Shown: one piece after another, positions 1 to 9,126 of the stretch
How positions within the stretch are numbered: the first letter of the stretch is position 1
Layout of the letters: each line of letters begins with the position of its first letter
Assembly: GCA_035693785.1 (NCBI GenBank)
Contig: DASSFZ010000212.1
Location: 1 to 64,000, forward strand
Direction: 5' to 3'
DNA from: DASSFZ01 sp035693785
GTDB taxonomy: Bacteria; Chloroflexota; Anaerolineae; Fen-1058
Length of the DNA: 64,000 bases
Program-made: the position numbers and the translations under genes
The notes under the pieces: generated by a model
What the model was told of the DNA's origin: nothing
Seen by the model: the letters and a program-made list of their open reading frames with translations, nothing else
Database searches by the model: none

Positions 1-632
1 GCGTGTTCGGCCACCCGTGGGTCGTGCGTGACCACCACGATCGCCTGCGCATACGTCGTCGCCAGGCGTTTGAGCAGCTCGATGATCTCCAAGCCCATCG
101 CCGAATCGAGGTTCCCGGTCGGCTCGTCGGCCAGAATGAGGCTCGGTTCGGCGATCAGCGCCCGCGCGATCGCCACGCGTTGTTGTTCGCCGCCCGATAG
201 CTGCTCGGGTCGATGCTGCCGACGGTGATCCAGCCCGACGAGGCTCACAATCTCGTCCAGGCGAGGCAGACACTGCGTCTTGCGCTTGCCGTCGATCAAC
301 AGCGGCAGCAGGATGTTTTCCTCGGTATTCAAGGTCGGAATCAAGTTGAAAAATTGAAAGATGAATCCAACCTTGCGCCGGCGCAACAGTGTCAGCTCGC
401 GATCGCTGAGCCGGGACAGAGGCTGCCCGTCCAGGGCGATCTCACCGCTGGTTGGGCGGTCCATGCCGCCCAGCACATGCAGCAGGGTGCTCTTGCCCGA
501 ACCAGACGGACCCCTAATCGCGACCAACTCCCCCCGGTCGGCGTGGAAGTTGACGTGAGTCAATGCGCTGATAGTGACCTGTTCGCTCAGCTTATATTGT
601 TTGCTGACATCGTGCGCTTCCAGGATTGGCAT
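1..632 (-). CDS. ABC transporter ATPase, MacB/LolD type (3' end cut by window edge)
   Basis: Translating the minus strand from the ATG at 632 (preceded by AGGAGAG) gives an ABC ATPase that continues past the left edge. It has Walker A GPSGSGKST, the signature LSGGEQQRVAIARAL, Walker B LILADEPTGNLDS and an H-loop in VVVTHDP. The LSGGEQQR and DEPTGNLDS forms are typical of the LolD/MacB/FtsE group, which powers FtsX-fold permeases without itself moving substrate through a channel. It lies 54 bp downstream of the FtsX-type permease on the same strand, so the two probably form one exporter or mechanotransmission complex in the inner membrane. Substrate unknown; position at the end of the RiPP operon suggests peptide export or self-protection. 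Confidence 0.9.
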   Translation of the reverse strand, partial: MPILEAHDVSKQYKLSEQVTISALTHVNFHADRGELVAIRGPSGSGKSTLLHVLGGMDRPTSGEIALDGQPLSRLSDRELTLLRRRKVGFIFQFFNLIPTLNTEENILLPLLIDGKRKTQCLPRLDEIVSLVGLDHRRQHRPEQLSGGEQQRVAIARALIAEPSLILADEPTGNLDSAMGLEIIELLKRLATTYAQAIVVVTHDPRVAEH

Positions 633-686
633 GTCGAACTCTCCTTTCATGACACGTGCGCTCGCGGCGAACCGCTCGCGACCAAG

Positions 687-3233
687 TTATTCGTATCGCA
701 GCGCCTCCACGATGGCATACCCGGACGCGCGCCGCGCGGGTAGGAAGGCCGCCAACTGAGAGACGAGCAGTACCAGCGCGCCGCTGATCAACACAGCCAG
801 GACAGGCCACACATAGTCGACTCGGAACCCTATGCCGCTGCTCATCCACCACACCACGACGCGCGAAAAAAGGCCGCCGAAGGCGAGGCCAAACACCCCC
901 CCGATCACGCCCATCACCAACGCCTCCGCCAGAACCATCTTGCCGACCTGAAAGCGAGTCATGCCCACCGCTCGCAGCATGCCGATCTCGCGCGTGCGTT
1001 CGATCGCGTTCATCGTCAGTGTGTTGGCGATGCCAAACGCGGCGATGATGAAGGCGATCACGACAATGGCATTGAAGGCCAGCATAATTGAGCCGACGCT
1101 TTGTAAGAGAGACCGCCGAACTTCGGAGTTCGACTGGATGGTGAGCTGCCCGGAGCGACCGTACTGCGCGTCGATGCGCTGGCGCACGGCCTCGACGTCC
1201 GCACCCGTCGCGATCTTGAGTAGATAAACGTCCGCATCGTTTAGGCCGAAGTACCGCCGCAGGTCATCTTGCGAAATCATCACTGTGCCACGCATGCTGT
1301 TGTAATCCAGGATCACGGCGGTGACCGGAAACTCCTGCATGCCGCGCGCCGTGCGCAGGCGAAGCTGGTCTCCCTGACGAATGTCGTAGCGATCGGCATA
1401 CTGCGTTGAGACCAGCAGGCTGCCACCCTGCTCGAACGCCGCCCACAGGTCGGCCGGAGCGCCCTGCCCGGAGACGTAGCTCTGTTCGCCGATCTGCTTC
1501 AGCGTGGCCGGGTCGATGGCCTGCACACGCGCCGTGAAATAGTGGCCTGCGCGCGTCGGGTCTTCGACTCGCGCGTCCAGGATGCGCAGCGGGCTGACCA
1601 CGTCCACGCCGTCGATAGCGGCCAATCGCCTGCCCCAAAGCGGGTCCATCGAGCTGTACGAGCTGATGAAAAGGTCCGCGCCCATGGCACTGTCCACCCA
1701 CGACCGGATACTGGTCGTCAGGCTATCCGATACCGCTCCAATCGAGACACCCATCGCGACGCCGATCATCAGCACAGCGACAGTCGTGCTCGTGCGCCAG
1801 CGGGAGCGTTCCAGATTTGTGGCGCCCAGGCTCCCCTCATAGCCGTACACCGTCGCGACCGGACGACGCAACCGTTTGCTCGCCTGATACACAACGGACG
1901 GCAAGAGCAGTGTGGCGCCGCCGAAGAAGACGATGAACATCGGCGCGCTCGGTAGCTGCGGAATGAAAAACGAAGCACCCCAGATCGCCAGCAGCGCCAG
2001 CCCAACCACCCAGCTCCGGCCAATTGATCGGCCTTCCGTCGTCTGCCCACGCACCCGCACCGCTTCAAGCGGTGAAAGTCGACCGGCCCGTATCACCGGC
2101 CACAGTGCCGATAGCAGCGTCACGATCAGACCCAGGCCGCCGCTCAACAGGATGTCGCCCGGCGACGGTGACAACGTCCCCAGCCCGTAACCGGTGAGCG
2201 ACGCGAAGAAACCCAGCAGGGGCACGGCCATCACAAACCCCATGATCAGGCCCAACCCCACGCCGATCGCGCCCAATAGCAGCGCGCCGCCCAGCAGCTG
2301 GCCGACGATTTGCGCGTGGCTCGTGCCCAACATCCGCAGCATTCCGACTTCGCGCATGCGTTCGGCGATCGCCATCGTGAACGTGGTGTGAATCAGCAGC
2401 GCGCTGGCAAACAGCGCGAACAAGCCGAACAACTCCAGACTATATTGGACGCTGCTCAAGGCTTCGGCGACGTTGCTGCCCTTGGCGGCCGGGTACAACA
2501 CCATGTAGTCATCGCCGAGCGCCGTCTGCAGCTGTTCTTTGAATTGCTGAAGCGCCACCGGGGATTGCGCGATGTCCGGTTTGACGACCACGTCCAGAGC
2601 ATCGATCTTCCGGCCACGCTGGAACGCCTCCTGCGCGATGCGCAGCGAGACGAAGACCACGCGTCCGCCGCTCGTCACGCCCGCGTTCTTGCGCGCCAAG
2701 ATGCCGGCCACACGAAAGGTCTCCAGGCCGCTCGGCGTGAGCAGCTCGATGTCACGCCCGACACGGATGCCTTCACGCTCGGCGAAATCCTCGACCACCA
2801 GGATCGCGCGTTGCCGTCCAGCGGTGGGCAGAAAGGAACCGTCCACCAGCGGGTAGATGCGCACTTCCTGATCAACGTTCGGATCAACTCCCTGCACCGA
2901 CAGCTCGACCGGGCCTTTCTTGCCCTGAAACACGGTCGAGGCGGTCAGACGCGGCACGGCTTGAACCACGCCGGCGACTGTCTGCGCCTGCCGCAGCGTA
3001 TCATCCGAGAAGCCAATCTGCGCATAGCGGGACGACACCGCGCTTTCGACAGTGAGGCTGCTTTTTCCGGCTGCCTCATCGAAGAGCGTCTCGATCGACC
3101 GGAGCGTGCTGCGATTGGCCGTGCGTACAGCCAGGATGACGGCCACGCCCAGCATCACGCCCATAATCGTCAGCACTGTGCGCAGCTTGTGAAGCCATAG
3201 GGCACGCCAGGCCATTGTGAGCAAGATAGACAT
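687..3233 (-). CDS. FtsX-like ABC permease, MacB/LolC type, two FtsX domains
   Basis: This 848-residue protein starts at an ATG behind TAGGAGGG. An N-terminal membrane helix (residues 12-38) is followed by a MacB-type extracytoplasmic domain, then a run of helices around 270-390 forming the first FtsX domain. A second helix, extracytoplasmic domain and FtsX domain complete the C-terminal half. The motif RTREIGMLRAVGMTRFQV near the C-terminus is the standard FtsX cytoplasmic loop, and REVGMLRMLGTSHAQI is its counterpart in the first half. A single chain with eight or more helices is the usual layout of macrolide-export-like permeases in Gram-positive bacteria and Chloroflexota. Its ATPase is the next gene downstream. 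Substrate cannot be read from sequence. Confidence 0.9.
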   Translation of the reverse strand: MSILLTMAWRALWLHKLRTVLTIMGVMLGVAVILAVRTANRSTLRSIETLFDEAAGKSSLTVESAVSSRYAQIGFSDDTLRQAQTVAGVVQAVPRLTASTVFQGKKGPVELSVQGVDPNVDQEVRIYPLVDGSFLPTAGRQRAILVVEDFAEREGIRVGRDIELLTPSGLETFRVAGILARKNAGVTSGGRVVFVSLRIAQEAFQRGRKIDALDVVVKPDIAQSPVALQQFKEQLQTALGDDYMVLYPAAKGSNVAEALSSVQYSLELFGLFALFASALLIHTTFTMAIAERMREVGMLRMLGTSHAQIVGQLLGGALLLGAIGVGLGLIMGFVMAVPLLGFFASLTGYGLGTLSPSPGDILLSGGLGLIVTLLSALWPVIRAGRLSPLEAVRVRGQTTEGRSIGRSWVVGLALLAIWGASFFIPQLPSAPMFIVFFGGATLLLPSVVYQASKRLRRPVATVYGYEGSLGATNLERSRWRTSTTVAVLMIGVAMGVSIGAVSDSLTTSIRSWVDSAMGADLFISSYSSMDPLWGRRLAAIDGVDVVSPLRILDARVEDPTRAGHYFTARVQAIDPATLKQIGEQSYVSGQGAPADLWAAFEQGGSLLVSTQYADRYDIRQGDQLRLRTARGMQEFPVTAVILDYNSMRGTVMISQDDLRRYFGLNDADVYLLKIATGADVEAVRQRIDAQYGRSGQLTIQSNSEVRRSLLQSVGSIMLAFNAIVVIAFIIAAFGIANTLTMNAIERTREIGMLRAVGMTRFQVGKMVLAEALVMGVIGGVFGLAFGGLFSRVVVWWMSSGIGFRVDYVWPVLAVLISGALVLLVSQLAAFLPARRASGYAIVEALRYE

Positions 3234-3251
3234 TTCGATCCCTCCTACGCA

Positions 3252-4025
3252 CTAAGGCGCCCACAACTTCTCGCCGCTCAGGTTCCGGGCCATCCGCGCC
3301 GCCAGAACAGTGGATATCCCTGCCAAGCCCAACGGCATGAGCAGATTCAGCGCGGACGGAAATGTTCCGTAGACGATTATTTCGCGCACGCCGTTGGCGG
3401 CATACGTCAAAGGGTTGAGCCGCGCTAAAACCTGAAGAGTGTCGGGCAGAACGGTTTCCGGGTAAGTGATCGCAGCCAGGTACGATAGGGGCGCAATCAG
3501 ACCGGTGATCAACAAGTCATAGCCAAAGCGATGTCGAATCACGAAGGCGAGGCATGAGCTGATCGCCGCGAAGCTCCAACTGATCAGCACGGCCATCCCG
3601 ATCAGACCCAGCGCCCCCGCCAGCGGATGGATGAAGCGGAAACCCGCCGCCGTCACTGCTGCAAACACGCCCAGCACGATGAGCATGGAACGCGTCACTG
3701 CGCTCGCGATCTTGCCCAGCGCCAATGCGCGCCGCGATAGCGCGGAAGCGGCCATCACCTGAAGCACGCCTTCTCGCCGGTCGTGCTGGATCGATCCGCC
3801 GCCATAAAAGCTCCCGCTGAATGCGGCCAGGATCAGCGAACCCGGGATGTAGAACTGGAGATAGGGCACGCTGGCCGTTCCAAACGCGATGCCCGCTACC
3901 AGCCGGTCGATCGTCGGCGCGAAGATCGCCAGCGCGACGAGCGTGCCCAGGATCGTCATCGTGAACGAGTTAATCATGCGGCGCATCAGGCGCACGTCGC
4001 GCTGCCACACATACCAGACTTCCAT
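3252..4025 (-). CDS. ABC-2 type transporter permease (first of pair)
   Basis: This 257-residue protein has about six hydrophobic segments and no soluble domain, matching the ABC-2 (DrrB/NodJ) permease family. The N-terminus EVWYVWQRDVRLMRRM resembles the amphipathic interface helix of these permeases and is similar in pattern to the start of the neighbouring permease (FDVWQRDLKLIRKF). The ATG follows GAGGTGAACGCATC. With the second permease and the DrrA-type ATPase just upstream it forms a complete heterodimeric exporter. Location directly after the precursor-modifying genes makes export of the mature peptide, or of a lipid product, the most likely job. Confidence 0.88.
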   Translation of the reverse strand: MEVWYVWQRDVRLMRRMINSFTMTILGTLVALAIFAPTIDRLVAGIAFGTASVPYLQFYIPGSLILAAFSGSFYGGGSIQHDRREGVLQVMAASALSRRALALGKIASAVTRSMLIVLGVFAAVTAAGFRFIHPLAGALGLIGMAVLISWSFAAISSCLAFVIRHRFGYDLLITGLIAPLSYLAAITYPETVLPDTLQVLARLNPLTYAANGVREIIVYGTFPSALNLLMPLGLAGISTVLAARMARNLSGEKLWAP

Positions 4026-4057
4026 GATGCGTTCACCTCAGTCGGGTGGCGTGTGCC

Positions 4058-4837
4058 TCACCGGCCCAGCAATCGAGAGTGCTTCATCGAGGTCACCGCC
4101 AGCAGTGTGCCGACGATCGCGAACCCGAACAAGCCGATCAGCGACGTGATGTCCGGCCAACGACCTTCCAGAGCTGCCGCGCGAACCATGTCAACGGCAT
4201 GCGTCAAAGGGTTGGCGCCGGCGATCGGCCGAATCCATTCGGGCATGACCTGGACGGGATACTGCAGCGCGGCGGCGGCGGTGAGCGGCGACAGGATCGC
4301 GCCCAACAGCAGCAACCAGCGACTGGTGCTGCGAATCTGCATCACCGTGGCGATGCTGCACCCCGCGAATCCCCAGCTGGCCGTCAAGATAATTAGCAGC
4401 ACGACGGCCGATCCGATCCCGACATCGTACGGTCGGAACCCCAGCGCAAATGACACGACGTACAGCGTTCCGGCGATGACGGCGGCGACGGTCGTGGCGC
4501 TGGCCAGCTTGCCCAGGCAGATGCTCCAGCGCGACATGGGTGCGGTGAACAAGATCTCCAGCACGCCCATGTCGCGATCGATGTAACTCATCTCGCCCAT
4601 GTACAGGCTGGCCTGCATGACCACCAGCACAACCAGGCCCGGCACGAAGAATGTGAAGTAATCGATCTGGAACGTGGTTGAGCCCGCCGGATACGCAAAG
4701 CGCGGCAGCAGGCGCGTCATAGCCGGGCCGAAGGCCAGCAGCAGCAGGACGATGTCGAGCAGGAGCACCGCGAAAAACACCCAGAACTTGCGTATCAACT
4801 TCAAGTCGCGCTGCCACACGTCGAATGCGCCGAGCAT
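4058..4837 (-). CDS. ABC-2 type transporter permease (second of pair)
   Basis: This 259-residue ABC-2 permease has six hydrophobic segments. The start lies just past the stop codon of the ATPase gene (TGATATG arrangement), which implies translational coupling. It is homologous in layout to the permease downstream (shared VWQRD N-terminal motif), so the two probably arose by duplication and act as a heterodimer with the DrrA-type ATPase. The family exports drugs, polysaccharides or hydrophobic peptides across the inner membrane. No substrate-specific feature is visible. Confidence 0.88.
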   Translation of the reverse strand: MLGAFDVWQRDLKLIRKFWVFFAVLLLDIVLLLLAFGPAMTRLLPRFAYPAGSTTFQIDYFTFFVPGLVVLVVMQASLYMGEMSYIDRDMGVLEILFTAPMSRWSICLGKLASATTVAAVIAGTLYVVSFALGFRPYDVGIGSAVVLLIILTASWGFAGCSIATVMQIRSTSRWLLLLGAILSPLTAAAALQYPVQVMPEWIRPIAGANPLTHAVDMVRAAALEGRWPDITSLIGLFGFAIVGTLLAVTSMKHSRLLGR

Positions 4838-4838
4838 A

Positions 4839-5795
4839 TCAGGCCTCGATTCGCATACCCGTCAGGTTGATGAACGCATCTTCCAGCGTCGGCCCCTGCA
4901 CCGTCACGGCGTTGGCCGTCACACCGTGGTCGTGCAGATAGTTCAACACATAGGGCATCTTGCCCACCGCATCGTCGAGATACAGCCGGGCGATACGCTG
5001 ATGGTAATTGCCCACAATGACGTACTTCTCGATCTCGCCGGCGCGCACCAGGGGAATCAGCATGGCGTCGGTCAGGTTGGGCGCGTGAACTTCCAGACTG
5101 CTCTTGCCGCTCACCTGCGACCTGATCTCGTGTGGCGCACCTTCGGCCACTTTGCGGCCGCGATGCAGAATCGCCAGCCGATCGCACAGGCGATCGGCCT
5201 CTTCCATATAGTGCGTGGTGAGGATCACCGTGCAGCCGCGCGCTTTCATTTCGCCGACCATGTCCCACACACTACGCCGAGAGGCCGGGTCCAGGCCGGC
5301 GGTTGGCTCGTCCAGGAAGACGAACTGAGGCGAGAGCATCATCACGCGAGCCAGATCGAGCTTGCGCTTCATGCCGCCGGAGAACGAATCAACCAGGTGC
5401 CGTTCCTTGCCGTCCAGGTTGGCCCAGCGGAACGCTTCTCGTAGGCGCTGTGCGCGCTCGGCGCCGCGCAGGCCGTGGATCTTGGCGTAGAAATCGAGGT
5501 TGTCATACGCCGTCAACATGCAGTCCAGGCAGGCATTCTGCGCGACGACGCCGATGCGCTGGCGCACCTGGGCGGGCTGCTTGCGCACGTCGTAACCGCC
5601 CACACTGGCCGTGCCGGACGAAGGTCGCAAGATGGTTGTCAAGATGCGCACTGCCGTCGTCTTGCCCGCGCCGTTGGGACCCAGCAGTCCAAAAATCTCG
5701 CCGGCCGCCACGTCCAGATCGAGCTCGGCCAACGCCAGGACGTTGCCGGCGTAGCGCTTGGTCAACTTGTGCGTACGTATTCCGTCGCTCATCAT
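4839..5795 (-). CDS. ABC transporter ATPase, DrrA/NodI type
   Basis: This 318-residue ATPase has Walker A GPNGAGKTT (about residue 40), signature FSGGMKRKLDLARVM, Walker B FVFLDEPTAGLDP and H-loop TTHYMEEADRLC, followed by a roughly 90-residue C-terminal domain as in daunorubicin-resistance-type (DrrA) ATPases. The signature SGGMKRK and DEPTAGLDP are typical of partners of ABC-2 permeases, and two such permeases follow. The start overlaps the stop of the PaaK-like gene (ATGA type overlap), so it belongs to the same operon as the peptide-modifying enzymes. It most likely energises export of the cluster product. Confidence 0.92.
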   Translation of the reverse strand: MMSDGIRTHKLTKRYAGNVLALAELDLDVAAGEIFGLLGPNGAGKTTAVRILTTILRPSSGTASVGGYDVRKQPAQVRQRIGVVAQNACLDCMLTAYDNLDFYAKIHGLRGAERAQRLREAFRWANLDGKERHLVDSFSGGMKRKLDLARVMMLSPQFVFLDEPTAGLDPASRRSVWDMVGEMKARGCTVILTTHYMEEADRLCDRLAILHRGRKVAEGAPHEIRSQVSGKSSLEVHAPNLTDAMLIPLVRAGEIEKYVIVGNYHQRIARLYLDDAVGKMPYVLNYLHDHGVTANAVTVQGPTLEDAFINLTGMRIEA

Positions 5796-7294
5796 CCCTC
5801 CACCGGTTGCTCGACCGGCAAAAACCAGCTGCCCGCGCGAATGATCGGGGACGGGTCGATCAACCGCTCCACTAGGGCTAACAGCGGTTGGTACTCGTCC
5901 GGCGCGCGCCCCGACACGGTATCCAGGTACAGGCGCGACTTGAGGGACGCGCCGTCCCGAATGGGGATGGCGCCGGGCGGCACGCGAATCGCGGGGAAGA
6001 AGAATCGCTGTTTAGCAAAAGCGTGTGTCTCGCGCACTTCCGCCTCGCTTTTGCCACAGCACGCAGCCAGGATATGTCCGGCCATGCCAGTGTCCACACG
6101 CGGCACGTCCGGCGTATCATCTTCCAGGAACGTCACGACGATGCGTGGAAAGCCGCCATTCAAAGCGTAGTAGACGGGAAAGACGCGCCTGAAACCTTTC
6201 AGTTCCTGGGCAATCCATTGCAGGTTGTAAGTGCTGCCATTGATCCCGATGTAGGGCACTTGGACTTCGTGATCGCGGTGGTGGAAGCGCATAGAGCGTC
6301 CAGAGAAGCCACAGGCGCACTCGGCGGCGGGCGAAATTTCGACCATGTCGGCGTTCAAGTGCTTGACGATGGGGAACACCGAGTTGGCGCAGGTAATGGC
6401 CAGCTCGCCGAAGCCGGTTTTCTCCATGCGGCCATTCTCCGCCTGGATGCGGATGTCGCGCCGGCCGATCATACGCTGAAGGTCAAGCCCCTGGTAACAC
6501 TCGCACGGAAACAGCCTGGTCAGCATCTGCAGCTTGAGGCCGCCCAACCGGCCGAGCTGGCTGCTGATGGCCAACTTGAGCATGGTCGCCGGGTCAGCAT
6601 CCGACAGGTGATACACCTCGCCGATGCCGGCGTGCGAGTAGCCGAACAGCCCGCCCTCGGTGCATCCGAACACGCTGCCGTATTGGATGCCCATAGCCTC
6701 GATCTTGTGCGCCAGTTCCTGGTTGGGCAGCATCAACACCATCTGGATGCCTGCCGCGCGCGGCTCCAGGCCGTGTTCGATCAGGTAGTTGAACCAGATG
6801 CCCGGCGAGTTATCCACGATGACATTGGGGCGTTCGCGTTCGATCAGATCCAAAACGTACGGCGCGTCGGAGAGCCTGTCGCGCGACACACCGACCAGGA
6901 CCGAGCCAAAAGCCTTGGCACGTTCTTCTTCGTCAGGATTTACACAAAAGAGAAATCGGGGGCTGCCTTTGATCTGGCTGATAAAATTGAGGAAGATGCT
7001 CTGACACAGGAAAAACCATTCGGCTCTGAGCCAGGGAAAAGTGATGGGGCGATTAGTTGTGCCAGAAGTGTGTCGATACTCGATCTGCGTGTCGGGATAG
7101 GCAACCGGCAAGTAGTAGGGTTGGCCGGTTTCTTCCTCGTAGCGGATGATGTCGCTTTTGGTGAGAAACGGAATGTCTTGCACGCCGGCCCGCTCCACGT
7201 CCACAGCAGCATTGTCGTACAGCCAGCGGTAGAACGGTTTCTCTTGGTAAGCCTGGCGCGCCAGCGCCAGAATGAATTCGTCACCGTCGTTCAT
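5792..7294 (-). CDS. PaaK / coenzyme F390 synthetase-like adenylating enzyme (copy 1)
   Basis: This 500-residue protein resembles the phenylacetate-CoA ligase/F390 synthetase branch of adenylate-forming enzymes. The motif RHTSGTTNRPITFPW corresponds to the ATP-phosphate loop, CACGFSGRSM to the C-terminal Cys-rich motif, and SLKSRLYLD carries a Lys where the family has its catalytic Lys. I chose the ATG at 7294 (behind GGAGAAAG) over an in-frame start 48 bp further out, because MNDGDEFILALARQAYQEKPFYRW aligns with the paralogue at 9127-10656. The known reaction is AMP activation of a carboxylate. Position 59 bp after a radical SAM maturase suggests the target may be a peptide carboxylate or an acyl group; this is inference. 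Confidence 0.8.
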   Translation of the reverse strand: MNDGDEFILALARQAYQEKPFYRWLYDNAAVDVERAGVQDIPFLTKSDIIRYEEETGQPYYLPVAYPDTQIEYRHTSGTTNRPITFPWLRAEWFFLCQSIFLNFISQIKGSPRFLFCVNPDEEERAKAFGSVLVGVSRDRLSDAPYVLDLIERERPNVIVDNSPGIWFNYLIEHGLEPRAAGIQMVLMLPNQELAHKIEAMGIQYGSVFGCTEGGLFGYSHAGIGEVYHLSDADPATMLKLAISSQLGRLGGLKLQMLTRLFPCECYQGLDLQRMIGRRDIRIQAENGRMEKTGFGELAITCANSVFPIVKHLNADMVEISPAAECACGFSGRSMRFHHRDHEVQVPYIGINGSTYNLQWIAQELKGFRRVFPVYYALNGGFPRIVVTFLEDDTPDVPRVDTGMAGHILAACCGKSEAEVRETHAFAKQRFFFPAIRVPPGAIPIRDGASLKSRLYLDTVSGRAPDEYQPLLALVERLIDPSPIIRAGSWFLPVEQPVEG

Positions 7295-7352
7295 CAGACT
7301 TTCTCCGATCGTCACACATCGCGGTGCTGCCTCTCGCGCCACTGTCCGTTGC

Positions 7353-8747
7353 TCACAGGCAGGCGGGCTGCGTCGGCGCGGACACTTCCGTCGTTTGCTG
7401 CAACTGCAGGTATACAGGCACCAGTTGGCAGTCGAACGACGAGGTCGCCCTGAGTTGTCCTTGTTCGTAGTACGCCTGCGCCGGGCAGCGGCTGCAATAC
7501 TTCTGGTAAGCGGGGCACGTCCGGCATTGGTCGGGATCCGCGAACCAGCGTTCTTCGCGCATTTGGCATAGCGCGGGCGATTGTCGCCAGATGTCGGCGA
7601 AACTCTCCCGCTCCAAGTCGCCCACTTCGATCATCAGTCGTTGACACGGCGTCACGCGCCCGTTGGGCGTGATGGCATACTTGGTCCGAGCCGCACCACA
7701 GTATAAGTTAGGGAAGGGCCGGTACCAACCTCGCGACATCAGGTTTCGAATCTGGTCGAGCGACAGTCGATCGTTCAGCGTGTCGGTCGCGCCATTGGTG
7801 CGGGCGTATACGGCAATCGACAGGATAGGCTGAGACAGTCCCCAGGTCGCCGATAATCGCGCGAAATTGTCCACATCGTCGAAATTACGGCGAGTGACCA
7901 CCATCCCCGGAATGACCTTGACGCCATGCTCCCGAAGCAGTGCGACGCCGTGGCAGCTGCGTTCAAATGCGCCGTTCCGCCCTGCCAGACGATCGTGAAC
8001 GTCCGGGCTGCCGCCGTGAAAGGAGACGGCGACGCTTTCGAGAGCCAGCCGGCCAAGGCGCTCGGCCAGCTCCGGGGTGATCAGCGTGCCGTTCGTCACA
8101 ACCGATGTGACAAACCCACGCTGCACGGCGTATTCGAGAATCAACATGAAGTCGGGGTGCGCCGTCGGTTCGCCGCCGCTCAGGCGGATGCACAGCGTGC
8201 CCGCCTCGGCTATTTGATCCAGGATGTCTCGCCAGTGGCTGAAGTCCAGCGCGCGCCCGCGCTGTCCGGCGTCGTAGCAGTAATAGCACTTCAGATTGCA
8301 GGCATGGGTCAGCGTCAGAGTGGCCACCAGTGGGACGCACTTCTCATCAGCAGCACCGTAAAAGCGGGCGACCTGCGCAGGTACGGGCAAATTGGAGCGT
8401 CGATTCTGACGTGAGAAAGCGGGCGTCGTGCAACCCTCCAGTGTCACGAGTCCGCTCTGGTGGAGTGCATGCACAAACCGAGCCACACTGTCCGTGACGG
8501 CGGCCAAGTCGGCATCGTAGTGCCGCGCCACGGCGCGCGCCATCTCCTCGCCTGTTCGGGTGCCGTCAGCCAACTGCCAGATATATGTTCCGACTCGATC
8601 CATACGGTGTTGGATGGTCGCACCTTCACGCAGGCTGATGATGAACGTGTCGTCGCCGACGGTTCGCGAGCGCGCGGCCTCGTGGCGACTGATCCGGCGT
8701 TTCAATTCGTTCGCTGTGGGCTGTTCTGCACGACCGTTGCTGCCCAT
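7353..8747 (-). CDS. Radical SAM/SPASM RiPP maturase C with PqqD-like domain
   Basis: This 464-residue protein has three parts. Residues about 25-105 form a PqqD-like peptide-recognition domain (HRMDRVGTYIWQLADG, then RAVARHYDAD and ALHQSGLV). The radical SAM core carries CNLKCYYC at C150, C154 and C157, followed by SGGEPTAHPD. The C-terminal SPASM domain has Cys-rich segments PNGRVTPC and CRTCPAYQKYCSRC for auxiliary Fe-S clusters. The ATG at 8747 behind GAAGGAGTG is preferred to an upstream GTG. The 26-residue precursor gene lies 206 bp upstream on the same strand. The family makes thioether, C-C or similar crosslinks in ribosomal peptides. I infer that this enzyme modifies the CxxxC tail of that precursor. 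Confidence 0.9.
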   Translation of the reverse strand: MGSNGRAEQPTANELKRRISRHEAARSRTVGDDTFIISLREGATIQHRMDRVGTYIWQLADGTRTGEEMARAVARHYDADLAAVTDSVARFVHALHQSGLVTLEGCTTPAFSRQNRRSNLPVPAQVARFYGAADEKCVPLVATLTLTHACNLKCYYCYDAGQRGRALDFSHWRDILDQIAEAGTLCIRLSGGEPTAHPDFMLILEYAVQRGFVTSVVTNGTLITPELAERLGRLALESVAVSFHGGSPDVHDRLAGRNGAFERSCHGVALLREHGVKVIPGMVVTRRNFDDVDNFARLSATWGLSQPILSIAVYARTNGATDTLNDRLSLDQIRNLMSRGWYRPFPNLYCGAARTKYAITPNGRVTPCQRLMIEVGDLERESFADIWRQSPALCQMREERWFADPDQCRTCPAYQKYCSRCPAQAYYEQGQLRATSSFDCQLVPVYLQLQQTTEVSAPTQPACL

Positions 8748-8953
8748 CCGTACACTCCTTCGTAATCCCGATGGAGAGTGTCGCACTGTCCGGCAGTCGC
8801 TAACGAGTGCCTGCCACTAACCGAGACCGCTCAGTCAATCGTGACGTCCGTGTTGGCCGCAAGGGCCGTGACGCATGCACAGGCAACACTCTCCTCGACA
8901 GTCAGGGGAGACAATCCAGCCCTGGCTATGCTCGCTGGCTCGTCAGTGACGGA

Positions 8954-9034
8954 CTAGCAAGCGGCGGCGCACTCCTTCAGAGCTTCCGCTTCCTCGCCAA
9001 CATCGAGTGTGATCAGCTCAGGCTCGGCGTACAT
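8954..9034 (-). CDS. Candidate RiPP precursor peptide 1 (26 aa, C-terminal CxxxC)
   Basis: This is a 26-codon ORF on the minus strand, ATG at 9034-9032 and TAG at 8956-8954. It has a very strong ribosome binding site (GAGAGGAGGTAAGCAC immediately before ATG). The peptide starts MYAEPELITL, has an acidic middle (DVGEEAEA) and ends LKECAAAC, so two Cys residues are spaced C-x3-C and the last Cys is the C-terminus. The hydrophobic ELITL segment could be the leader element bound by a PqqD-like domain. It sits between a PaaK-like gene and radical SAM protein C. I recognise no named family. The precursor call rests on context, ribosome binding site and the motif shared with the second precursor at 12908-12976. 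Confidence 0.75.
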   Translation of the reverse strand: MYAEPELITLDVGEEAEALKECAAAC

Positions 9035-9126
9035 GTGCTTACCTCCTCTCTAGTAGGATGTGAGATCGACTCCCCGGCCGGAGGAATCGCGAAACCGCTC
9101 GATGCGTACACTCGCCGGCATTGCCG

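Noticed and set aside
8835..8876. 13-codon minus-strand ORF (MRHGPCGQHGRHD) between precursor 1 and maturase C, considered as a third precursor
   Set aside because: One Cys only, poor ribosome binding site spacing, and no CxxxC end.
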